Source: Bacteroidales bacterium (GTDB lineage Bacteria; Bacteroidota; Bacteroidia; Bacteroidales; PUMT01). Taken from it: a stretch of 34,460 bases of DNA. The position numbers and the translations under genes were made by a program. Under the pieces are notes generated by a model that was given only the letters and a program-made list of their open reading frames with translations, was not told where the DNA came from and did no database searches. Numbering within the stretch: position 1 is the first letter of the stretch; each line of letters begins with the position of its first letter. The DNA is taken from NCBI GenBank assembly GCA_007135095.1, contig SLJO01000173.1:1-34460 (forward strand), written 5' to 3'. Of this stretch, positions 19,173 to 28,659 are shown piece after piece.

Positions 19173-19257
19173 CCGCACTGACACAGCGGACTGTCGCGGG
19201 CCGCTCTGACACAGCGGACAATCGGGGCCGCAAAGAAGCAGCCGGACTATCGCGGGG
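19173..19257. repeat. Three degenerate tandem ~28-bp units containing short dyads
   Basis: ccgcactgacacagcggactgtcgcggg (19173-19200), ccgctctgacacagcggacaatcgggg (19201-19227), ccgcaaagaagcagccggactatcgcgggg (19228-19257). Confidence 0.8.
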
Positions 19258-19924
19258 TTTCGGGAGCTGTTTGCAGGTTTGCGGGAAGCAGTGGCCGGAA
19301 CCATTCATTCCCGATTGATACCCAGACCCGCAGCAGCAACCAGCCGGTAAATAATCCGAGCAGGGCTCCGAAGAGGCTGTCACCGGGATAGTGGACGCCG
19401 ATATAGATCCGGCTGTATGAGAAAACTGCCGCCCACACAAAAATAACCCAGGTGTACCATCTCAAACCGATTATGCGGGCACTAAAGTATGCAAGCGCAA
19501 AGGAGGTGGTGGCATGGCCTGAAACAAACCCGTACAGCCCTCCCTGTCTCCTGGGCAGATGTATAAGCCCGGCCAGGTCAGGTTCATGGCTGGGGCGCAG
19601 CCGCTGGAAAACATTTTTGAAAAGATGGACAGATACCTGGTCACCAATTGCCACCACCAGTGAAACAAAAATGACGGCCAGCAGCAGCCACGGCCAGCAG
19701 CTTTTATTCATATCAAGCCTTACTGCGCGAAGGCCCTGACTGGGAAAAACCTGCACCCTGACGGCCAGGTAACGCCACATCAGGAGGGAAAGCATAATAA
19801 CATAAAGAAATAACCACGAATATTTCTCAGTGACCCATAAAAATACGGCGTCGAAGAAATCATTGTGAAGACTGTTGAGATAGATAAAAAAGCTGGTATC
19901 AAGTTGATTTAAAAATTCAATCAT
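19247..19924 (-). CDS. PAP2 superfamily phosphatase
   Basis: KNVFQRLRPSHEPDL, YGFVSGHATTSFALAYF, YSRIYIGVHYPGDSLFGALLG: PAP2 motifs C1-C3. Confidence 0.95.
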   Translation of the reverse strand: MIEFLNQLDTSFFIYLNSLHNDFFDAVFLWVTEKYSWLFLYVIMLSLLMWRYLAVRVQVFPSQGLRAVRLDMNKSCWPWLLLAVIFVSLVVAIGDQVSVHLFKNVFQRLRPSHEPDLAGLIHLPRRQGGLYGFVSGHATTSFALAYFSARIIGLRWYTWVIFVWAAVFSYSRIYIGVHYPGDSLFGALLGLFTGWLLLRVWVSIGNEWFRPLLPANLQTAPETPR

Positions 19925-20024
19925 GCTGCGTATATAATTAACTTCCTGATTGTGTTATGGTCGTTAAGGGCTGACTTTACCAGGGTTTCCTGCCGGGGTG
20001 ATCAGGCAGGGGGGAAGGGCTTTT

Positions 20025-21026
20025 TCAGGAATTCAGTATTTCCCATAGTTTGTCCTTTAATACGGTTAATCCCTCTCCTGTAGCCGAAGAGATAAACAGC
20101 CTGGGAACACCGGGAAGCTGGTTGCCTATCTCTTTGTTTAGTTCATCCCTGAGCTCTTCATCCAGCAGATCCGATTTTGAAATTGCAATGAACCTTTTTT
20201 TGTCCAGCAACTCCGGGTTGTACTTCCTGAGTTCACCCAGCAGGATATTGTACTCTTCCTTGACATTCCGGCTATCGGCAGGCACCATGAAAAGCAGCAT
20301 GGCATTGCGTTCGATATGCCTGAGGAACCTGAGGCCGAGACCTCTGCCTTCATGTGCCCCCTCAATTATACCGGGGATATCGGCCATGGCGAATGAACGG
20401 CTTTCCCGGTAAGCCACTATTCCAAGATTAGGCACCAGTGTGGTGAACGGATAGTTGGCTATTTTGGGCCTGGCTGCTGATAATACCGAAAGCAGGGTTG
20501 ATTTGCCTGCATTGGGGAATCCTACCAGACCCACGTCGGCAAGTATTTTCAGTTCAAGGATATACCATCCTTCAGTTGCATCTTCGCCAGGCTGCGCAAA
20601 CCGGGGGGTCTGCATGGTGGCAGATTTGAAATTCGTGTTGCCCAATCCTCCCCGGCCGCCTGGTGTTATAATTTTTTCCTCGTCATGTTTGGTGATCTCA
20701 AACAGGACCTCGCCGGTGTCTGCATTTTTGGCTACAGTTCCAAGAGGCACCTCCACAACCCTGTCCTTGCCCCCGGCGCCTGTTTTATTATTCGATGAGC
20801 CGCCCTGCCCGTCTTCTGCGAATACGTGCCTCTTGTATTTCAGGTGGATCAGCGTCCATAATTGTGCGTTGCCCCTGATAATAACATCACCCCCTTTCCC
20901 GCCGTCGCCCCCGTCCGGACCTCCTTTGGATGTAAGCTTGTCCCTGTGCAAATGGGCAGAACCCGCGCCTCCTTTGCCTGACCGGCAAAAGATCTTTACA
21001 TAATCAACAAAATTTGAATCTGCCAT
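20025..21026 (-). CDS. obg: GTPase Obg/CgtA
   Basis: Obg N-terminal Gly-rich fold ([47 protein letters not shown]) and G1 [27 protein letters not shown]. Confidence 0.98.
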   Translation of the reverse strand: MADSNFVDYVKIFCRSGKGGAGSAHLHRDKLTSKGGPDGGDGGKGGDVIIRGNAQLWTLIHLKYKRHVFAEDGQGGSSNNKTGAGGKDRVVEVPLGTVAKNADTGEVLFEITKHDEEKIITPGGRGGLGNTNFKSATMQTPRFAQPGEDATEGWYILELKILADVGLVGFPNAGKSTLLSVLSAARPKIANYPFTTLVPNLGIVAYRESRSFAMADIPGIIEGAHEGRGLGLRFLRHIERNAMLLFMVPADSRNVKEEYNILLGELRKYNPELLDKKRFIAISKSDLLDEELRDELNKEIGNQLPGVPRLFISSATGEGLTVLKDKLWEILNS

Positions 21027-21083
21027 CGTAAAAATAATTTTGATATTCGTTTTGCAACCGGGAGCAATACCTCACCTTGAGAT

Positions 21084-21145
21084 ATAAAAACAAATAAACC
21101 GGCTCCGGGTGGTTTACTGGAAATAAACGAATTCCGGAACCGGTT
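21084..21145 (-). terminator. Putative intrinsic terminator downstream of adk (minus strand)
   Basis: On the minus strand, aaccggttccgg...ccggagccggtt stem followed by tatttgtttttat; one mismatch in 12 bp; loop is long (25 nt). Confidence 0.65.
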
Positions 21146-21161
21146 ATTTTAGTTTCGTATC

Positions 21162-21746
21162 TTACGCCGTTACTTTTTCGGATTCATCAACAACCCGGCA
21201 AATGCGATCAAATATTTCCTCCACACTGCCGGTGCCGTCAACCGGCCGGTGTCTGCCTGTTTTGCCGTAATAATCAGCCACCTTGCAGGTAACCTCGTTA
21301 TATACCTGTATCCGGTTCTTTATCACCTTTATATTGTCATCCTGGCGTCCCTCTGTTTCAGCCCGTTTCAGAAGCCTGGTGATAAGCTCTTCCTCTTCAA
21401 CCTCGAGTGATATCATTACCGATATTGTGGTGTTCCTTTCCCTGAGAATTTTGTCAAGCGCTGCTGCCTGCTCACAGGTACGGGGGAATCCGTCAAAAAT
21501 GAATCCTTTCTTATCCAGATTGTCATCTATTTTGTTTTTCACCATTTTTATAACTATTTCGTCGGGAACAAGAAGTCCTTTTTCGATAAGATCTTTTGCT
21601 TCAAGGCCAAGGGGAGTTTTAGCGGCCATCTCTCCCCTCAGTATATCGCCTGTGGATAAGTGCGTCAGCCTGTACTTGTCAATAATCAGTTTTGACTGGG
21701 TTCCCTTGCCTGCCCCGGGGGGGCCGAATATTACAATATTGAACAT
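21162..21746 (-). CDS. adk: Adenylate kinase
   Basis: IVIFGPPGAGKGTQSKLI, HLSTGDILRGEMA, GFIFDGFPRTCEQA. Confidence 0.98.
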   Translation of the reverse strand: MFNIVIFGPPGAGKGTQSKLIIDKYRLTHLSTGDILRGEMAAKTPLGLEAKDLIEKGLLVPDEIVIKMVKNKIDDNLDKKGFIFDGFPRTCEQAAALDKILRERNTTISVMISLEVEEEELITRLLKRAETEGRQDDNIKVIKNRIQVYNEVTCKVADYYGKTGRHRPVDGTGSVEEIFDRICRVVDESEKVTA

Positions 21747-21899
21747 ACTTGATTTTTTTTAAAGTTAGAAATTACTGGAAACATTTATATTTATAAATCC
21801 TTAAAATACTGCTTCTTGCAGACTGATAATAATCGTTTGATGAACGGGGCAGAAAAACAGAAGTTGAATTTTTAAAATAGTTATTTTAATTTTTCAATA

Positions 21900-22436
21900 T
21901 TATACAATTTCGTATATGCCTTCTAAATTTCTTCCCAATCCATTGTAATCAAGACCGTAGCCTACGATAAAGGCATTTGGCACTTCAAGGCCCACGTAAT
22001 CAACGGGTATTTTTCCTTTGAATACATCGGGCTTCAGCAGAAGGGTGGCAACCCTGATCTGCTTTGGATTGTGAATTGTCAGCTGATCCATGATCCTGCC
22101 AAGTGTGGCACCCGTGTCAACAATATCTTCCACAACAATTACCGATCTTCCCCTGATATCCTCGTTCAGCCCTATCAATTCTTTTATTATTCCCGTGCTG
22201 GATGCATCCCTGTAGGAAGATAGCTTTACAAAGGTGACCTGGCAGTTCATGCCGATCCTTTTCAGCAAATCGGCGGTGAACATGAATGCACCGTTTAGGA
22301 TACTGATAAAAAGCAGATCTTCTCCTGCCATATCGCGATTAATGGCTGAGGCAACCCGCGCAACGGCATCCTGTATCTGTGAAGCTGTAATTGACAGTAT
22401 AAATTCCCTGTCATGTAGTTTTATCTTCTCTTCCAT
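21900..22436 (-). CDS. hpt: Hypoxanthine phosphoribosyltransferase
   Basis: LFISILNGAFMFTADLLKRI, PRPP-binding VIVVEDIVDTGATL, VDYVGLEVPNAFIVGYGLDYNGLGRNL. Confidence 0.97.
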   Translation of the reverse strand: MEEKIKLHDREFILSITASQIQDAVARVASAINRDMAGEDLLFISILNGAFMFTADLLKRIGMNCQVTFVKLSSYRDASSTGIIKELIGLNEDIRGRSVIVVEDIVDTGATLGRIMDQLTIHNPKQIRVATLLLKPDVFKGKIPVDYVGLEVPNAFIVGYGLDYNGLGRNLEGIYEIV

Positions 22437-22708
22437 CGGACGGGAATGGTTGAATCTGATTATTTAATTTGCCGGTTTTCCCAAACTCTCTCGCAGGGTG
22501 TTAATAAAAAACCGGTGCTACCGGGTGTCTTCTTATGTAAAACTTGCTTTTTTGCATTTCCTTCAATTAATATTTTAAGTATCTTGCGAAATTAAAAAAA
22601 TAAGGGATTAACTTTAGCTAAAACCAAATAATAAATAACAAAGTATCCGGAAGAAGGGTAGTTTTCTGCACAGAGATATCAGTAATTTTAAATAAAAATA
22701 TATAACTT

Positions 22709-23221
22709 ATGGAACCAAGAGTGAGTATTATAATGGGCAGCACTTCTGATATGCCCGTAATGGGAGAAGCAGCGAAGGTCCTCGATGAACTGAAGATCCC
22801 CTTTGAGATCAATGCACTGTCTGCACACCGCACGCCTGAAAAGGTGCTGGAGTTTGCAACGGGGGCATATGAAAGGGGCGTGCGTGTTTTTATTGCCGGT
22901 GCTGGCGGTGCCGCGCATTTGCCCGGTGTTATCGCCGCGCTTTCCCCGCTTCCCGTTATAGGCGTTCCCATTAACTCATCCAACTCACTGGATGGCTGGG
23001 ATTCAATTCTCTCAATTCTGCAGATGCCTGCCGGCATCCCCGTAGCAACTGTTGCTCTTGACGGAGCAAGGAATGCAGGCATACTTGCTGCACAGATCCT
23101 TGGCACCGGCGACATGGAGGTGCTGGAAAAAGTAAAGGAATTCAAAAGCTCGCTAAAAGACAAGATAATAAAGGCAAACGAGCAATTGGCAGAAATAAAG
23201 TTCCAGTATAAGACGAATTAA
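22709..23221 (+). CDS. purE: 5-(carboxyamino)imidazole ribonucleotide mutase, PurE class I
   Basis: IIMGSTSDMPVM, ALSAHRTPE, FIAGAGGAAHLPGVIAA, GIPVATVALDGARNAGILAAQILG. Confidence 0.98.
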   Translation: MEPRVSIIMGSTSDMPVMGEAAKVLDELKIPFEINALSAHRTPEKVLEFATGAYERGVRVFIAGAGGAAHLPGVIAALSPLPVIGVPINSSNSLDGWDSILSILQMPAGIPVATVALDGARNAGILAAQILGTGDMEVLEKVKEFKSSLKDKIIKANEQLAEIKFQYKTN

Positions 23222-23268
23222 ATATTTTTTGCTAACTTGAATATGTTCGTTTTATTCAGACATATTCA

Positions 23269-24120
23269 ATGCATAAAAAGGGACATTCAGCCTTATTAGC
23301 CGGGAAATGGATCATGGTGGTCTTTTTTCCGGCTTTCTTTTTTATCCCCCAGAAGTCATTTCCGGGTGCCAACTATCCTTTTGGAAGCAGGGCCGCCGCT
23401 ATGGGAAATGCTGCCGTAACAACCAGTGATCTATGGTCTGTCCACCATAACCAGGCTGGTCTGGCTTCCCTGTCAGCCATCCAGGCCGGATTTCATTATG
23501 AAAATAAATTCCTCGTTCCCGATCTTGGTTTACAGGCCCTTGCCCTGGCAGTCCCCGCCAGTCCGGGCACCCTTGGATTAAGCTATACCCGTTTCGGGAT
23601 CTCCCGGTATTACGAAAGTAAGCTGGGACTGGCTTTTGGCCGCATGTTCGGAGAAAAAATTTCGGCCGGGATCGGGATCAACTACCTGTACACCTACATT
23701 GCCGATGATTATGGGGATTCCGGCAGCCTCAGCGTTGAAGGGGGCTTTATAACCCAGCCCTTCGACGGTGTTTTTGTTGCTGCTCACATTTACAATCCCA
23801 CCCGCATGAAAAATGTTGTCCATTACGGCGTTCCTTTTCCCTCCATCATGCGGATGGGGATTGCTGCTTTTGCCGGTGACAGGATACTTGCAGCTGCGGA
23901 AGCCATGAAAGAATCCGGCCGCAAAACAGTTTTCAGGGCCGGACTTGAAATGGGGTTCCAGGGGCCGTTTTATTTGCGTGCAGGCGTGGCTTCGGGGCCT
24001 GTTCAGACCTCATTTGGCCTGGGGTATATTTATGGCAAGCTTCTGGCTGATCTGGCTTTTACGAACCATCAGCAGCTGGGCTATTCACCTCATATCAGCA
24101 TCAGCTATATCCTAAGATGA
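23269..24120 (+). CDS. Outer-membrane beta-barrel protein, PorV/UPF0164-like
   Basis: Signal peptide, then YPFGSRAAAMGNAAVTTSDLWSVHHNQAGLASL typical of the PorV/PorQ-like barrels, alternating amphipathic strands; ATGA overlap with next gene. Confidence 0.7.
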   Translation: MHKKGHSALLAGKWIMVVFFPAFFFIPQKSFPGANYPFGSRAAAMGNAAVTTSDLWSVHHNQAGLASLSAIQAGFHYENKFLVPDLGLQALALAVPASPGTLGLSYTRFGISRYYESKLGLAFGRMFGEKISAGIGINYLYTYIADDYGDSGSLSVEGGFITQPFDGVFVAAHIYNPTRMKNVVHYGVPFPSIMRMGIAAFAGDRILAAAEAMKESGRKTVFRAGLEMGFQGPFYLRAGVASGPVQTSFGLGYIYGKLLADLAFTNHQQLGYSPHISISYILR

Positions 24121-26204
24121 CCAGGATGATTCTTTTTGCAAAATATGCCCTGATCCTCCTGCTGCTGCCTGCCGCCATATCTGCCCAGCAGCCCGGGCAT
24201 CAGCAGGTGATCGAAGAATTGATAGGAGAACTTATGGATTCATATATGCCGGATATGGACCCGACTGTCATTTACGATGACCTTTTATTCTTTATGGCGC
24301 ATCCCCTGAATATTAATACTGCCGGGGCGACCGATCTGGCAGGCCTGTATTTTCTCGATGAGCTGCAGATATCCAACCTTATCGGTTACAGGCTTGCCTA
24401 TGGGGAGTTTAAAAGTATCTGGGAGATATTGTATGTCGATGGTTTTTCGTCCGATGATTTAAGAAAGATACTTTTGTTTGTAACGGTGGAGGAGACAGCC
24501 ACTGCCATGGCCCTTTCTCCCTCATCGGCCCTGAAGCATGGCCGCCACCAGGCTTTCGTGCGGCTTCAGCAGGTGCTCCAGGAACAAAAGGGGTACCTGC
24601 CCGCAACTGATTCCCACCTGGCAGAAAGTCCTAACTCCCGTTACCTGGGCAGCAGGCTGAAAATTTATAACCGGTACCAGTTTAATTACCAGAGGCAGGT
24701 GCAGGCCGGATATGTAGCGGAAAAAGATCAGGGGGAGGAGTTTTTCAGGGGAAGCAATCCCCGGGGATTTGACTTTTACACCATGCATTTTCAGATAAAT
24801 GATGCCGGCAAATTCAAGACCATTGCACTCGGCGATTTTCAGGCCGGTTTTGGCCAGGGACTGGTTTTATGGTCGGGACTGGCTTTCAGTAAATCATCAA
24901 GCGTTCTGAACATAAGGAAAAATGCCCGTGGAATTCAGAAATATTCATCGACCGATGAGAATATGTTTTTCAGGGGTGCAGGCATAACCCGCCGCCTGAC
25001 GGGCAATACCGAGGGCAGCATTTTCCTGTCAAGAAAAAAAATCGATGCAGGCATTCTGCATGCCGATGCCAGTGGTACTGTAATTGAAGTATCGTCACTT
25101 CAGAATACCGGTTTGCATGCCACACCCTCGCAGATGGCCGGAAAGAATGTGCTTGGCGAAACGATCATCGGGGGCAACATAACCTATAACCATGATCGCT
25201 TCAAACTTGGCGCGACTGTTGCCGCACTCAGGTATGATGCTGTGCTTAATCCGCCCGTTCGTATTTATAATACTTTTGATTTCAGGGGCGACAAAAATAT
25301 TAATGCGGGGCTCGATTACCATTTTTCGGCCGGACCGTTCAGGATTTTTGGCGAGGGTGCGGTTAGCAGAAGCGGCGGTACTGCACTTCTGACGGGAGCA
25401 ATGGCAAACCTGAGTCCGAAAATGAGCATATCATCATTATACAGGAACTATGCACGTGATTATCATGCATATTTCAGCAATGGATTCAGGGAGAATACCC
25501 GGACCGCCAATGAGCAGGGGTTGTATTTCGGAACACTGATTCATCCCTTCAGCCGGTGGAAGCTGTCGGCATATCTGGATGTTTTTTCTTTTCCCTGGAT
25601 GCGCTATGGAGCCTGGGCCCCGTCAGCAGGTGCTGAATATTTCCTTCAAATCGACTTCAGTTACTCACGAAACCTTCACACATACCTTAGTTTCCGGCAC
25701 AAGGACAAACCCCTGAATTCCCCTGCCGGGGAAGCCGGTCCGCGGATATTAAATGACTCCGGTACTTCCAGGCTGAGATATAACATTAATTATTTTGTTT
25801 CACCATCGGTGGAGCTTCGCAACAGGCTGGAATTTTCCCAATACAGCAGAGAGGATTTTTCCCCCGAAAGGGGCATACTGCTCTATCAGGACATTCTTTA
25901 CAAACCCCGGAAACTTCCGTTTTCCCTGGCGTTTCGTTGTGCTGTTTTTGAAACTGACAGCTACAATGCCCGTTTCTATGCATACGAAAATGATGTTTTA
26001 TATGCATTTTCAATTCCCTCCTACTATGACAGCGGTTACCGGAGCTATCTGCTGGCACAGTATTCTGCCGGAAACTTTCTTGATATCTGGGTGCGGTATG
26101 AAATCACCCGCCTGCCGGGCCGGGAAAGCATCGGTTCGGGACTCAATGAGATAACGGGTTCCATGAGGTCCGAATTAAAGGCACAGGTAAGACTAAGGTT
26201 TTAG
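24117..26204 (+). CDS. Helix-hairpin-helix domain protein with predicted C-terminal outer-membrane beta-barrel
   Basis: N-terminal signal peptide; HPLNINTAGATDLAGLYFLDELQISNLIGYRLAYGEFKSIWEILYVDGFSSDDL (ComEA-like HhH pair); remainder rich in alternating aromatic strands and ending in ELKAQVRLRF. Confidence 0.78.
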   Translation: MTRMILFAKYALILLLLPAAISAQQPGHQQVIEELIGELMDSYMPDMDPTVIYDDLLFFMAHPLNINTAGATDLAGLYFLDELQISNLIGYRLAYGEFKSIWEILYVDGFSSDDLRKILLFVTVEETATAMALSPSSALKHGRHQAFVRLQQVLQEQKGYLPATDSHLAESPNSRYLGSRLKIYNRYQFNYQRQVQAGYVAEKDQGEEFFRGSNPRGFDFYTMHFQINDAGKFKTIALGDFQAGFGQGLVLWSGLAFSKSSSVLNIRKNARGIQKYSSTDENMFFRGAGITRRLTGNTEGSIFLSRKKIDAGILHADASGTVIEVSSLQNTGLHATPSQMAGKNVLGETIIGGNITYNHDRFKLGATVAALRYDAVLNPPVRIYNTFDFRGDKNINAGLDYHFSAGPFRIFGEGAVSRSGGTALLTGAMANLSPKMSISSLYRNYARDYHAYFSNGFRENTRTANEQGLYFGTLIHPFSRWKLSAYLDVFSFPWMRYGAWAPSAGAEYFLQIDFSYSRNLHTYLSFRHKDKPLNSPAGEAGPRILNDSGTSRLRYNINYFVSPSVELRNRLEFSQYSREDFSPERGILLYQDILYKPRKLPFSLAFRCAVFETDSYNARFYAYENDVLYAFSIPSYYDSGYRSYLLAQYSAGNFLDIWVRYEITRLPGRESIGSGLNEITGSMRSELKAQVRLRF

Positions 26205-27959
26205 CGAATAATCAGTGTCTTCCCTGGTTTTCAGATCCTTTATATTAAGCTGCCATGTAGTGTTGCCCCTGAATTCATTTTCATCGATCGTAAAGCAGGC
26301 GTCGAAGCGGATTCCGCAGCTGATCAGGTTGTAATGATGTGACTGCTGGAATGCAATTGCCTGAAAAACATGGTGATGGGCATCTTCTGAAAAAACCTCC
26401 ATCTTCAGGTGTTCCTTATGCGGTCCCACTACCTTCACCGAACCGTTGCTGACAAGGTTCCTGGCCATAAAGACCGGCGACATGTTATCGGGGCCAAAGG
26501 GCTGAAACTGCTTGAGTATCCTGCAAAATTTACCGTCAATTTCCTTTACTGATATCAGCGAATCAACTTCGATTTTGGGAGATAGCTGAGCCTGGGTTAT
26601 ATTTTGTGATACCAGCTCATCAAAACGGTTTTTGAAGAGCTCCACGTTTTCAAGTTTCATGGTCATGCCTGCCGCATACATATGTCCCCCGAAATTTTCA
26701 AGCAGGTCACTGCAGGCCTCCACTACCTGGTATATATCAAATCCCGGAACAGACCTGGCTGAGCCGGTAGCAAAGCCGTTGGACTCTGTAAGGATTACCG
26801 TAGGCCTGAAATGGGTTTCTATAAGGCGTGAGGCCACTATCCCGATAACTCCCTTATGCCATTCGGGGTTGAACAATACTGTCGACTTCCTTTCGGCATA
26901 AAGGCTGTCATCGGCTATCATTTTCAGCGCCTCGCCGGTGATCAGCCGGTCAATGTTCTTGCGGTCATTGTTAAATACATTAATAACATCCCCTATTTCC
27001 CTGGCCACGTGGTCATCTTTTGCAGTAAGCAGTTCGACCGCCTTATTCCCTGATTTCATCCGCCCGGCAGCGTTTATCCTGGGGCCGATTTTAAAGACGA
27101 TGTCATCAATCGTGATGCTTTTGTTTTCTATTCCGGCCAGGTTAATAATGGACTTCAGCCCGTTGCAGGGGGCTTCATTCAGCTGTATTAATCCGAAATG
27201 GGCCAGGGTTCTGTTTTCGCCGTTTAAAGGCACAATATCAGAGGCTATGCTTACAACCACAAGGTCCAGGAATTTTATCAGTTCATCCCACTGATAATCA
27301 CTGTTCATGGTCAGGGCCTGAAGAAATTTGAATCCAACCCCGCATCCTGAAAGGTCTTTGTAGGGGTATTCGCAACCGGGCTGCCTGGGGTCAAGCAGTG
27401 CGGCGGCTTCAGGCAGAATATTTCCGGGGGTATGGTGATCGCATATAATAAAGTCAATATTTTTGGTTTTTGCATACTCCACTTTTTCAATTGCTTTAAT
27501 TCCGCAGTCAAGAGCAATGATAAGGCTGATATTGTTGTCAAAGGCAAAGTCAACCGCTTTCTTGCTTATGCCGTAGCCTTCAGAATAACGGTCGGGTATG
27601 TAAAAAGCGAGGTTTGAATACCGCAGTTTCAAAAATGAGTAGACCATGGCCACCGATGTTGTTCCGTCAACATCATAATCGCCGTAAATCAGGATATTCT
27701 CATTTTTTCTCAATGCAGACAGCAGCCTTTCTGTGGCAAGCCCCATATTCTTCATCAGGAAAGGATTGTGCAGATCGGTTAAAGCAGGGCGGAAAAACAT
27801 CCTCGACTGCTCAAATGTTTTTATATCCCGCTGAACAAGCAGGTTTGCCAGAACATTTCCGATGTTCAGGGCGGCTGCCAGCTCTTTGACTTCGCTGCTA
27901 TTACCCGGTATTTTATTGACCCATTCTTTTTCCATTCCTGTTAAAGCTTTAATTTTCAT
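26193..27959 (-). CDS. recJ: Single-stranded-DNA-specific exonuclease RecJ
   Basis: ILIYGDYDVDGTTSVAMVYSFL, IICDHHTPG, CGVGFKFLQAL, GPRINAAGRM, KGVIGIVASRL, GGHMYAAGMT. Confidence 0.97.
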   Translation of the reverse strand: MKIKALTGMEKEWVNKIPGNSSEVKELAAALNIGNVLANLLVQRDIKTFEQSRMFFRPALTDLHNPFLMKNMGLATERLLSALRKNENILIYGDYDVDGTTSVAMVYSFLKLRYSNLAFYIPDRYSEGYGISKKAVDFAFDNNISLIIALDCGIKAIEKVEYAKTKNIDFIICDHHTPGNILPEAAALLDPRQPGCEYPYKDLSGCGVGFKFLQALTMNSDYQWDELIKFLDLVVVSIASDIVPLNGENRTLAHFGLIQLNEAPCNGLKSIINLAGIENKSITIDDIVFKIGPRINAAGRMKSGNKAVELLTAKDDHVAREIGDVINVFNNDRKNIDRLITGEALKMIADDSLYAERKSTVLFNPEWHKGVIGIVASRLIETHFRPTVILTESNGFATGSARSVPGFDIYQVVEACSDLLENFGGHMYAAGMTMKLENVELFKNRFDELVSQNITQAQLSPKIEVDSLISVKEIDGKFCRILKQFQPFGPDNMSPVFMARNLVSNGSVKVVGPHKEHLKMEVFSEDAHHHVFQAIAFQQSHHYNLISCGIRFDACFTIDENEFRGNTTWQLNIKDLKTREDTDYSLKP

Positions 27960-28659
27960 TTGTAAGCTCCACCCGGAATACAGAGGAAAGATTCGCTTTA
28001 AGTATTTCTTTTACTTTCCTTAAATCCTGAATGCTGCCCAGCTCCTTTTCCATTGAGGTGACCCCCTTATCCTTGAAGCCGCAGGGATTTATATAGCTGA
28101 AATAGTTAAGGTCGGTGTTTACATTGAATGCGAAGCCATGCATTGTAACGTGCCTGCTGGCACGAACCCCTATTGCACAAATCTTTCTGGATTTTGATGC
28201 ATCGGAAGTGTCAAGCCATACCCCTGATGCCGAATCCAGCCTGGATGATTCAAGTCCGAATTCCCTCAGGGTACTGATAATGGCCTCCTCCAGGTTAAAA
28301 ATGTATTGTTTTATCCCCAGCCCCAGGCTTTCAAGGTCCAGTATGGGGTAGCCAACTATTTGTCCGGGACCATGGTATGTGATATCACCACCACGGTCAA
28401 TCCTGTAATAGCCGGCGCTGATTTTTTTTAAAAAGCCTTCATCGATAAGAAGATTGTTATCAGCTCCACTTTTCCCTAATGTATAAACATGGGGGTGTTC
28501 GCAAAACAGCAGATATCCGGCAAAAGCATCCTTTTCCTGACGGTGGGCCGGCCCTGCAAGTTTCTGTGTCAATATCCCGTTAAATAGTTTCTCCTGGTAT
28601 TCCCATGTTTTTTTGTAATCAGCTGACTCAAGGTCCTGAAATTTTACTTTGGTTGACAT
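27949..28659 (-). CDS. lipB: Lipoyl(octanoyl) transferase LipB
   Basis: EHPHVYTLGKSG, YRIDRGGDITYHGPGQIVGYPILDL, KICAIGVRASRHVTMHGFAFNVNTDL. The ORF extends to 28866 but homology begins at MSTKVKFQDLE (ATG at 28659). Confidence 0.95.
   Translation of the reverse strand: MSTKVKFQDLESADYKKTWEYQEKLFNGILTQKLAGPAHRQEKDAFAGYLLFCEHPHVYTLGKSGADNNLLIDEGFLKKISAGYYRIDRGGDITYHGPGQIVGYPILDLESLGLGIKQYIFNLEEAIISTLREFGLESSRLDSASGVWLDTSDASKSRKICAIGVRASRHVTMHGFAFNVNTDLNYFSYINPCGFKDKGVTSMEKELGSIQDLRKVKEILKANLSSVFRVELTNEN

Noticed and set aside
20455-21003. 182-aa ORF antisense to obg
   Set aside because: Composition reflects the complement of Gly-rich Obg codons (Pro/Ser-rich); no independent evidence.
21872-21889. 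AT-rich palindrome ttaaaata-gt-tattttaa downstream of hpt
   Set aside because: AT-only stem of 8 bp in an AT-rich intergenic region; too likely by chance to call a terminator.
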